From NCBI GenBank assembly GCA_025964055.1, contig JAOPZP010000178.1, positions 1 through 11,744 of the forward strand: a stretch of DNA of 11,744 bases, given 5' to 3'. Position 1 is the first letter of the stretch, and each line of letters starts with the position of its first letter. Both the position numbers and the translations under genes were made by a program. This document shows positions 1 through 5,596 of this stretch, piece after piece. The DNA comes from Conexibacter sp. (lineage in GTDB: Bacteria; Actinomycetota; Thermoleophilia; Solirubrobacterales; Solirubrobacteraceae). A model generated the notes under the pieces. The model did not search any database. It saw only the letters and a list, made by a program, of their open reading frames with translations, and was not told where the DNA came from.

Positions 1-1245
1 CTCGGCCGCGCGCCGCGCCTGCCGGGCGACCTCGCACGCCTGGTCGGCCTCCTGCAGCGCCGCCCGCTTGGCCTCCACGACGGCCTGCAGCTCGGCGACC
101 CGCTCGCCCGCGACCGACCGCTGCTGCTCCAGCGCCGCGAGCTCGCGCTCCAGCGCGGCGGCACGGTCGCCGTCGAGCTCGACCAGCTGCGCCTCGAGCG
201 ACTCGATGCGCTCCAGGCCGTTCTCGTCGGGCTGGTCCTCGGCGACCTGCAGGCGCAGCGCCTCGAGCTGGCGCTCGCGGCTCTGCGCGCGCTCGGCGAC
301 CTGCTCGGCCGTCTCACGCGTGCGCTCCAGGCGCAGCTCGATCCGGTCGGCGGCCGAGCGCGCGCGCTCGACACGCCGGGCCAGCGCCTCGCGCTGCTCG
401 GAGCGCTGCGCCAGCGCCTCCTCGGCCAGCTGGCGCCGGGCCGCGACCTCGCGGAGCTCGCCCTGGGCCTCCTCGCGGGCGGCCTTGGCGGCGACCGCGG
501 TCGCGAGCGCCTCCTCCATCTCCGAGCGCCGGGCGCGCACGGTCTCGCGCGCCAGCTCCCAGCGCGCCTCGATCGTCTGACGCTCCAGGCGCTCGTGCAG
601 CTCGGCCGCCTCGGCCTGGCGCTTGAGCGGACGCAGCCGCGAGCGCGCCTCACGCTCGACGTCGAGCGCGCGATCCAGGTTGTCCTGCGTCCGCTCGAGC
701 TTGAGCTGCGCGCGGCGCCGGCGCTTGCGGTGCTTGCCGAGCCCGGCGGCCTCCTCGATCAGCAGGCGCCGGTCGCGCGGCTTGGAGGTGACGATCGCCT
801 CGACGCGGCCCTGGGAGACGACGGAGTGCATCTCCTTGCCCAAGCCCGTGTCGGACAGGACCTCGAGCACGTCCACCATGCGGCAGCGCGCGCCGTTGAG
901 GCGGTACTCGCCTTCCCCGTTGCGATCCAGCCGGCGGAGGATCGAGATCTCGCCGACGGGCAGGTCGACGGTGCCGTCGCTGTTGTCGAGCACCAGCTCG
1001 ACCTCGGCCGCCGAGCGCGCCTGCACACCCCGGCCGCCGCCGAAGATGACGTCCTGCATCGACTGGCCGCGGACGGCGAGCGGCGACTGCTCGCCCATCG
1101 CCCAGAGCACCGCGTCGGTGATGTTGGACTTGCCGGAGCCGTTGGGACCGACGATGACCGACACGCCCTCCCCGAACTCCAGGCGGGTGCGGTCGGGGAA
1201 GGACTTGAAGCCCTTCAGGGTGATCGACTTCAGATGCACCCCCAT
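1..1245 (-). CDS. smc: Chromosome segregation protein SMC, N-terminal part (runs off left edge)
   Basis: This is the N-terminal 415 codons of the condensin ATPase SMC, which binds and organises the chromosome with ScpA/ScpB. The protein opens GVHLKSITLKGFKSF, a typical SMC first strand. Walker A (GPNGSGKSN) is at residues 33-41 and the Q-loop segment VVSQGRVEAI has its Gln at 145, followed by the EEAAG motif. From about residue 170 the sequence becomes a long charged Ala/Glu/Arg-rich coiled coil that is still running at the window edge. The hinge, second coiled coil, signature motif and Walker B lie outside, so integrity cannot be judged. Full-length SMC is usually about 1,150-1,200 residues. 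I chose the ATG at 1245; an in-frame GTG two codons later (1239) would give the classic V/MHLKSITLKGF start. No clear Shine-Dalgarno is seen. The gene is 86 nt downstream of rnc on the same strand; mutM, often between them in other actinobacteria, is absent. Confidence 0.96.
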   Translation of the reverse strand, partial: MGVHLKSITLKGFKSFPDRTRLEFGEGVSVIVGPNGSGKSNITDAVLWAMGEQSPLAVRGQSMQDVIFGGGRGVQARSAAEVELVLDNSDGTVDLPVGEISILRRLDRNGEGEYRLNGARCRMVDVLEVLSDTGLGKEMHSVVSQGRVEAIVTSKPRDRRLLIEEAAGLGKHRKRRRRAQLKLERTQDNLDRALDVEREARSRLRPLKRQAEAAELHERLERQTIEARWELARETVRARRSEMEEALATAVAAKAAREEAQGELREVAARRQLAEEALAQRSEQREALARRVERARSAADRIELRLERTRETAEQVAERAQSRERQLEALRLQVAEDQPDENGLERIESLEAQLVELDGDRAAALERELAALEQQRSVAGERVAELQAVVEAKRAALQEADQACEVARQARRAAE

Positions 1246-1316
1246 ATCGTTGCGGGTGCCCCGGACGTTCGGACCCGAAGCGTGGCGAGCAGGGGTTCTT
1301 CACGATCGACGCGCGC

Positions 1317-1330
1317 CCGCGGCGCCGCGG
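1317..1330 (-). other. Perfect 14-nt GC palindrome just after the rnc stop
   Basis: CCGCGGCGCCGCGG is its own reverse complement and begins 2 nt after the rnc stop codon in the rnc-smc gap. In RNA it could form a 5-bp stem with a 4-nt loop. No U-run follows. It could be a weak terminator or mRNA-processing hairpin between rnc and smc, or simply a chance result of GC richness. The rest of the 86-nt gap shows no gene. Confidence 0.3.
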
Positions 1331-1331
1331 C

Positions 1332-1982
1332 TCAGGCGGTGTCGTCGACGTCGAGCGACTCGAGGGCCACGCGCGCGGCCTCCTGCTCGGCGTGCTTCTT
1401 GGAGCGCCCGGAGCCGGTCCCGAGGATGCGCGCGGTCACCATCGCGGCGACCGCGAACGTGCGGTCGTGCGGCGGCCCCTGCTCGGCGGTGACCTCGTAG
1501 ACGACGACCTCGCCGCGCTGCGCGAGCCGCTCCTGCAGCGTCGACTTGTAGTCGACGGGGTGCTCGAGCGCGTGCTCGAGCTCGGGCTGGAAGGCCTCGA
1601 CGACGGCCGCGGCGGTGCGGTCATAGCCCGCGTGCAGGAAGCACGCGCCGATGATCGCCTCGGTGATCGAGGCCAGGACGCGCTCGGTCTCCATCAGCGC
1701 CGTCGTCTGCTCGGCGCCCTCGGGCGCGGCGGCGCGCAGGCGCTCGGGCACGCCGAGCCGCTCGGCGACGTCGCGGCACGAGGGGCCCGACACCGTCTGC
1801 GCGCGGATCTTGGTCAGGCGGCCGGCGCCGTAGCGCTCGGCCTCCAAGCGCGGGTAGAGGTGCGCGGTGATGGCCAGGCCGAGCACGCTGTCGCCCAGGA
1901 AGGCCAGGCGGGCGTAGGAGTCAGACCGCCGCGACGTCCACGACGCGTGGGTGAAGACCTGGCGGGCCAGGTCCTCGGGCAC
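1332..1982 (-). CDS. rnc: RNase III family protein with partly degenerate active site
   Basis: Homologue of RNase III, which cleaves double-stranded RNA in rRNA maturation and mRNA decay. An endoribonuclease domain (about residues 1-140) is followed by a complete dsRNA-binding domain (about 144-210, from DYKSTLQERL to SKKHAEQEAARVAL). The signature block reads YARLAFLGDSVL (residues 23-34), where the family has NERLEFLGDSVL. The two acids equivalent to E. coli E38 and E41 are Ala24 and Ala27; D45 is kept as Asp31. In the second block, VLASITEAIIG (102-112), E. coli D114 is Ser105 while E117 is kept as Glu108. The fold looks intact, but two of the four metal ligands (E41, D114) are missing, so activity is uncertain. 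The start given is the GTG at 1982. In-frame codons just upstream encode LIALQQLRDLLEE, resembling helix 1 of the domain, so translation may really begin at a CTG (2021-2019) that overlaps the acpP stop. Gene order acpP-rnc-smc supports the identity. Confidence 0.93.
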   Translation of the reverse strand: MPEDLARQVFTHASWTSRRSDSYARLAFLGDSVLGLAITAHLYPRLEAERYGAGRLTKIRAQTVSGPSCRDVAERLGVPERLRAAAPEGAEQTTALMETERVLASITEAIIGACFLHAGYDRTAAAVVEAFQPELEHALEHPVDYKSTLQERLAQRGEVVVYEVTAEQGPPHDRTFAVAAMVTARILGTGSGRSKKHAEQEAARVALESLDVDDTA

Positions 1983-2017
1983 TTCCTCCAGGAGATCGCG
2001 GAGCTGCTGCAGGGCGA

Positions 2018-2269
2018 TCAGTGCGCGCTCGGCGCGTGGGCGAGGACGAAGTCGACCGCTTGGCCCACGGTGAGGATCTGCGCGGCCTGCTCGTCGGTCA
2101 TCTTCACGCCGTAGGAGTCTTCGAGCTCCTGCACCAGCGTGAACAGGTCGAGCGAGTCGGCTTCGAGGTCTTCCTTGAAGCGCGTGCCGTCCTCGATCCG
2201 CCCGGCGTCGATCTCGAGCTCGTCGGCGAGGTGGTTCTGGATCAGCAGGGAGACTTCGTCGCGGGTCAT
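2018..2269 (-). CDS. acpP: Acyl carrier protein
   Basis: An 83-residue acidic protein that carries growing acyl chains in type II fatty-acid synthesis and supplies acyl-ACP to PlsX. The phosphopantetheine attachment motif EADSLDLFTLV is present, with the modified Ser at residue 39. The acidic helix II region (DSLDLFTLVQELEDSYGVKM) and overall length match the family. The ATG start overlaps the plsX stop as ATGA, so the two are probably translationally coupled; no strong Shine-Dalgarno precedes it. It lies between plsX and rnc in the same operon, a common context for the housekeeping ACP. A dedicated secondary-metabolite carrier is less likely given the neighbours. Confidence 0.96.
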   Translation of the reverse strand: MTRDEVSLLIQNHLADELEIDAGRIEDGTRFKEDLEADSLDLFTLVQELEDSYGVKMTDEQAAQILTVGQAVDFVLAHAPSAH

Positions 2270-3384
2270 GGCGTAGGAGGGACGGTAGCTGCCGAGCCGG
2301 ACGCGGACCCGCTCCCGCCCGCCCCCTTGAGCGCTCCGGCCTCCTCCAGCGCGGCGTGCGTGCGGCCGACCACGTCGCCGCTGACCCCGCGCGCGGCGAG
2401 CAGGATCGCCTGGGCGAAGCCGTTGCGCGTGAATCGCCCGTGCGGCACGACGCCGAGCTTGCGCAGGCCGAGCAGGTAGGCGCCGCCCTGGCCCTCGGGG
2501 TCGATCTCGGCGCGCAGCGCGGCGAGGTCGCCGCGCAGCAGCAGGCCGCCGAGCTTGCCGCGCGAGGACGACATCGCGGCCTCGCGGATCGACCGCAGCG
2601 TGGCCGACGACACGCCCTCGATGAGCTTGAGCGCGACGTTGCCGGTGAAGCCGTCGGCGACCACGACGTCCGCGACGCCGTCGAGGACGACGTTGCCCTC
2701 CGTGTTGCCGATGAAGTCGACCAGCGGCGAGCTGGCGGCGCGCTCGCGCAGCAGCTCGTGGGCCTCGCGCACCAGCGGCGTGCCCTTGATCGCCTCCTCG
2801 CCGTTGCTCAGCAGCGCCACGCGCGGGCGCTCGATGCCGAGGACGGTGGAGGCCAGCGCGGCACCCATGAACGCGAACTGGACGAGGTGCTCGGGACGGA
2901 CCTCGGCGTTGGCGCCGACGTCGAGCAGCGTCACCGGGCGACGGCCGCCGGGAACGGGGATGGGAATCGCCAGCGCCGGGCGGTAGATGCCCTGGGCGCG
3001 GCGCATGTTCAGGAGGCCTGCGGCGAGCGCGGCCCCGGTCGAGCCGCCGCTGACCAGCGCGTCGGCGCGGCCCTCGGCCACGGCTCGCGCGGCGAGGACG
3101 ATCGAGGCGTCCGGCGTGGAGCGGGCGGCTGCGACGGGGTCGGCGACCTTCGCGATCGAGACCGGGGCGTCGACGATCTCGACGAGGCCCTCGGGAGCGT
3201 CGATGTCGCCGAACTGGTCGGCGGGACCGAAGAGGAGCGTGCGCACGCCCTGGCGGGCGGCGATGGCGGCACCGGCGCCGACTTCGGCGGGGCCCAGGTC
3301 GGCACCGTTGGTGTCGACCGCGATCGTGACCGGCGAAGCCTCGCCCGCGGCCCCGGCTCCCCCGGAGCCCGGGGCAGCCGTCAC
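2266..3384 (-). CDS. plsX: Phosphate acyltransferase PlsX
   Basis: PlsX converts acyl-ACP and phosphate to acyl-phosphate, the acyl donor for PlsY at the start of phospholipid synthesis. Recognisable blocks in order are: the first strand VTIAVDTNGADLGP (residues 19-32); SGGSTGAALAAGLL; the RPALA strand; LLDVGANAEVRPEHLVQFAFMGA; LLSNGEEAIKGTPL; FIGNTEGNVVLDGVADVVVADGFTGNVALKLIEG; and the late PHGRFTRNGF block. At 372 residues it is slightly longer than usual because of an 18-residue Gly/Ala-rich N-terminal extension and a low-complexity C-terminal tail. The family's first motif is normally DAMGGD(H/N)xP; here it is DTNGADLGP. I chose the GTG at 3384, one nucleotide after the rpmF stop, because no other start codon precedes the first conserved strand. 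The stop overlaps acpP by ATGA. A longer upstream open frame overlapping rpmF is a shadow. Confidence 0.93.
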   Translation of the reverse strand: MTAAPGSGGAGAAGEASPVTIAVDTNGADLGPAEVGAGAAIAARQGVRTLLFGPADQFGDIDAPEGLVEIVDAPVSIAKVADPVAAARSTPDASIVLAARAVAEGRADALVSGGSTGAALAAGLLNMRRAQGIYRPALAIPIPVPGGRRPVTLLDVGANAEVRPEHLVQFAFMGAALASTVLGIERPRVALLSNGEEAIKGTPLVREAHELLRERAASSPLVDFIGNTEGNVVLDGVADVVVADGFTGNVALKLIEGVSSATLRSIREAAMSSSRGKLGGLLLRGDLAALRAEIDPEGQGGAYLLGLRKLGVVPHGRFTRNGFAQAILLAARGVSGDVVGRTHAALEEAGALKGAGGSGSASGSAATVPPTP

Positions 3385-3385
3385 G

Positions 3386-3586
3386 CTAGTGCTCGTGGCC
3401 GTGGTGCTCGGCGTCCGGCTCGAAGATCGAGCGGCCCGCGTAGGTGCCGCAGACCGGGCAGACCCGGTGCGGACGGCGCGGGCTGTGGCAATTGGGGCAC
3501 GCGTTGATGGACGGCGACGTGATCTTGTGCTGCGATCGACGCTTCGTCGTGCGGCTGTGAGACTGCTTCTGCTTCGGGACGGCCAT
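3386..3586 (-). CDS. rpmF: 50S ribosomal protein L32
   Basis: A 66-residue basic ribosomal protein of the large subunit. The start MAVPKQKQSHSRTTKRRSQ is diagnostic for L32. A zinc ribbon is formed by Cys30-x2-Cys33 and Cys43-x2-Cys46 (CPNC, CPVC), so this is the zinc-binding (C+) version, not the cysteine-free form made under zinc starvation. The tail ends in a His/Glu-rich stretch (EHHGHEH), slightly unusual and potentially metal-binding. It is the first gene of the plsX-acpP-rnc-smc run and is followed after 1 nt by plsX. A TACCCT box lies 12 nt before the ATG. The customary upstream partner yceD is not adjacent; it is about 1.5 kb away beyond two GNAT genes. Confidence 0.96.
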   Translation of the reverse strand: MAVPKQKQSHSRTTKRRSQHKITSPSINACPNCHSPRRPHRVCPVCGTYAGRSIFEPDAEHHGHEH

Positions 3587-3598
3587 GAGCGACGCCGA

Positions 3599-3604
3599 AG
3601 GGTA
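3599..3604 (-). promoter_or_regulatory. Candidate -10 box (TACCCT) for the rpmF operon
   Basis: TACCCT, read on the minus strand, ends 12 nt before the rpmF ATG and fits TANNNT. The same CTACCCT 7-mer precedes yceD. No convincing -35 is visible. If used, the leader would be only about 5 nt long. Inference only. Confidence 0.4.
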
Positions 3605-3638
3605 GCGGACGGCACCGCTCCACGCCCTTCCGCCGCGC

Positions 3639-4535
3639 GTGGTTGACTCCGGCGCCGTGTCCCTCTCCCCCGTGATCCGTCCCCTGTTGCCCGCCGACGT
3701 GCCCGCTGCCGCCGCCGTCGGGGGCGCCGCGCTGAGCGATCAGATCCCCGCCGAGTTCCTCCCCTCGACGCCGATCGAGCGCGCCCACGTCGTCCGCCGC
3801 CAGCAGGCGCGGGTGGCCCACCTGCTCGGCACCGATCCGGACGGCGTCTGGGTCGCCGAGCTCGCCGGCGAGGTCGTCGGCGTCGCGCTCGGGCTCGTCC
3901 GCGAGGACGTCTGGGGACTGTCCCTGCTCGGCGTGCGCCCCGGCCTCCAGGGCCAGGGCATCGGCGGGCCGCTGCTGCGCGCCGCGCTCGCCTACGGCGA
4001 CGGCCGCCGCGGCGCGATCATCCTCAGCTCGACCGACCCGCGGGCGATGCGCTCCTACGCGCGCGCCGGATTTGCGATCAGGCCGGCGCTCGCCGCCGCC
4101 GGGCAGATCAACCGCTCGCGGATCCCGGACGGGCTGCGCAGCCGCCCCGGCGACCCGACGGCCGACGCCGAGCTGCTGGACGCCGCCTCGCGCCACGCCC
4201 GCGGCGCCTCGCACCGCCGCGATCTGCAGGCGTTCCTGAACGCCGGCGATCGCCTGCTCGTGCTCGACGGCCGCGGCTTCGCGATCCACCGCGGCGGCTC
4301 GCCGATCCTGGTGGCGGCCTTCGACCCGGAGGGGGCGGCCGACCTCATGTGGTCGTGCCTGGCCGACGGCCCGGCCGGCGGCACCGTCCACGTCGACTAC
4401 GTCACCGCGGGCAACGACTGGGCGGTCGAGGTGGCCCTGGACGCCGGTCTCGCGCTCTCGCCCGACGGTCCCGTCTTCGTCCGGGGGGACACCGGCCCGC
4501 TAGCGCCCTACCTCCCCAGCGGGGCCTATCTGTGA
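3639..4535 (+). CDS. GNAT-family N-acetyltransferase with a C-terminal extension
   Basis: An acetyl-CoA-dependent N-acetyltransferase of the GNAT fold; the substrate is unknown. The N-terminal half carries the classic start VIRPLLPADVPAAAAV, a strand ending VWVAELAGEVVGVALG, and motif A, LLGVRPGLQGQGIGGPLL, whose acetyl-CoA loop Q-G-Q-G-I-G is at residues 104-109. The C-terminal half (about 190-298) resembles a second, degenerate GNAT unit, with a strand TVHVDYVTAGNDWAVEVALDAGL and no acetyl-CoA loop. At 298 residues it is about twice a single-domain GNAT. Three in-frame GTG codons (3639, 3657, 3672) are possible starts with no Shine-Dalgarno to choose between them; the longest is given, but 3672 would start exactly at the conserved VIRP. 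It diverges from rpmF and overlaps the next gene by 4 nt. Confidence 0.88.
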   Translation: MVDSGAVSLSPVIRPLLPADVPAAAAVGGAALSDQIPAEFLPSTPIERAHVVRRQQARVAHLLGTDPDGVWVAELAGEVVGVALGLVREDVWGLSLLGVRPGLQGQGIGGPLLRAALAYGDGRRGAIILSSTDPRAMRSYARAGFAIRPALAAAGQINRSRIPDGLRSRPGDPTADAELLDAASRHARGASHRRDLQAFLNAGDRLLVLDGRGFAIHRGGSPILVAAFDPEGAADLMWSCLADGPAGGTVHVDYVTAGNDWAVEVALDAGLALSPDGPVFVRGDTGPLAPYLPSGAYL

Positions 4536-5029
4536 GGTTCCGCCCCGCCCAGCGCACCGACGTCCCGGCGCTCGCGCAGCTCGTCCGCGCCTGCGACGAG
4601 TCGCAGCGCGCGTGGGCCGGCGACGTGCCGATCCCGCCCCCGGAGGGCGAGGAGCTGGAGTGGGAGCTGCGGTTCGCGCGCTCGGGCGCATGGATCCACC
4701 TCGCCGAGGACGCGGGCGCCGTCGTCGGCGTCGTGGCCTTCGCGGCCGGCCAGGCGTCGCGCACCGACCGCACGACGGTGCCGGGCCTCGCGCACGTCAG
4801 CGCCGTGTTCGTCGCGCCCGACCACTGGCGCCGCGGCATCGCCCGCGCGCTGCTGGACCAGGCCGAGACGGCGATGCGCGAGCAGGGCTACGAGCGGGCG
4901 CAGCTGTGGACCCTGGAGGGCTCGCCCGCCGAGCAGCTGTACTCGGCGCTCGACTGGGAGCGCGACGGTCGCCGCGACCACTTCCCGCCCATGGGGCTCG
5001 ACACCGTCGCCTACGTCAAGACGCTGTAG
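4532..5029 (+). CDS. GNAT-family N-acetyltransferase
   Basis: A single-domain, 165-residue GNAT acetyltransferase of unknown substrate. It opens with VRFRPAQRTDVPALAQLV, has the strand AVVGVVAFAAG, and motif A reads VSAVFVAPDHWRRGIARALLDQAE, with the acetyl-CoA pyrophosphate loop R-R-G-I-A at residues 100-104. The closing block LYSALDWERDGRRDHF is the usual GNAT tail. The GTG start overlaps the preceding GNAT stop as GTGA, so the pair is probably co-translated. The two proteins share the fold but little sequence, so a recent duplication is not evident. Its stop faces the yceD stop across 20 bp. The pair sits on the opposite strand between yceD and rpmF, suggesting insertion into that locus. 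Confidence 0.9.
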   Translation: MRFRPAQRTDVPALAQLVRACDESQRAWAGDVPIPPPEGEELEWELRFARSGAWIHLAEDAGAVVGVVAFAAGQASRTDRTTVPGLAHVSAVFVAPDHWRRGIARALLDQAETAMREQGYERAQLWTLEGSPAEQLYSALDWERDGRRDHFPPMGLDTVAYVKTL

Positions 5030-5052
5030 GCGCGGCGGGCGGGCGTCGCCTA
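5027..5052. terminator. Short inverted repeat spanning two convergent stop codons
   Basis: TAGGCG at 5027-5032 is mirrored by CGCCTA at 5047-5052, a 6-bp stem around a GC-rich interior. The outer TAG/CTA are the stop codons of the GNAT gene and yceD. It may act as a weak bidirectional terminator; no T-run is present on either side. Confidence 0.3.
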
Positions 5053-5568
5053 CTCGTCGAACTTCAGCTCGCCCAGCGCGGCCCAGCGGGCGTCGGGCTG
5101 CTTCTCGTGCGCGTGGTCGGGCTCGGCGTTGAGGTCGATCCCGCACTCGGGACAGAGCCCGAGGCATGCGCGGCGGCAGAGGATCTGGGCCGGGAGCGCC
5201 AGCGACAGCGAGTCGCGCGTCCAGGCGTTGAGGTCGATCACGTCGCCCTCGACGTAGGGCGAGTCGAGCTCGGGCCCCTCGCCGGGCTGGTCGATCTCGC
5301 GGACGTCGACGTCGAAGGCCGGCGACGCGGGCTCCAGGCAGCGCATGCACGGGCCGTTGAGCTGGGCGCGCAGCTGCAGGCGCAGCGCCACGCCGCCGCC
5401 GGTCATGCGCGAGACGTCGAGCTTGACCGGCACCGGGGCCGGGTGCACGACGTAGCGCTCGTTGCTCAGCTCGAAGTCGTCGAGCTGGACCTCGAGCTCG
5501 AGGTGACGGGCCTCGCCGGCGCGGAGGTGCAGCGGGGCGAGGTCGAACGTGTCGGTGCGGGCGGACAT
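5050..5568 (-). CDS. yceD: YceD/DUF177 family protein (ribosome/23S rRNA-associated)
   Basis: Member of the DUF177 family, whose homologues in bacteria and plastids have been linked to 23S rRNA accumulation and large-subunit assembly. At 172 residues it has normal length. Diagnostic features are the CMRCLEPA motif with Cys74 and Cys77, a second cysteine cluster CRRACLGLCPECG (Cys131, 135, 139, 142), and the C-terminal DARWAALGELKFDE. The cysteine pairs suggest metal binding. A strong Shine-Dalgarno, GGAGGAGAG, ends directly against the ATG at 5568 and supports this start. A CTACCCT box lies 10 nt before the ATG. In most bacteria the gene is immediately upstream of rpmF and cotranscribed; here it points toward rpmF but is separated by two opposite-strand genes, so it likely has its own promoter. 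It is divergent from the alcohol dehydrogenase with only 28 bp between starts. Confidence 0.92.
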   Translation of the reverse strand: MSARTDTFDLAPLHLRAGEARHLELEVQLDDFELSNERYVVHPAPVPVKLDVSRMTGGGVALRLQLRAQLNGPCMRCLEPASPAFDVDVREIDQPGEGPELDSPYVEGDVIDLNAWTRDSLSLALPAQILCRRACLGLCPECGIDLNAEPDHAHEKQPDARWAALGELKFDE

Positions 5569-5578
5569 CTCTCCTCCG

Positions 5579-5584
5579 AGGGTA
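5579..5584 (-). promoter_or_regulatory. Candidate -10 box (TACCCT) for yceD
   Basis: TACCCT on the minus strand lies 10 nt before the yceD ATG and shares CTACCCT with the box before rpmF. A caveat is that GGAGGAGAG lies between box and ATG, so a start site at normal distance would cut into that ribosome site. No -35 is evident. Confidence 0.35.
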
Positions 5585-5596
5585 GATCATGCGCCC

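Noticed and set aside
650..1303. A minus-strand open frame overlapping the start of smc and the rnc-smc gap
   Set aside because: Offset frame of smc; translation is Arg/Pro/Gly-rich while the overlapping frame gives a perfect SMC N-terminus.
1246..1331. A possible small gene between rnc and smc
   Set aside because: Only 86 nt, no start codon with a ribosome site followed by a plausible short protein, and the frames crossing it are continuations of shadows.
3642..3647. TTGACT as a -35 box for the first GNAT gene
   Set aside because: No TANNNT lies 16-19 bp downstream, and the hexamer falls inside or next to the possible coding start.
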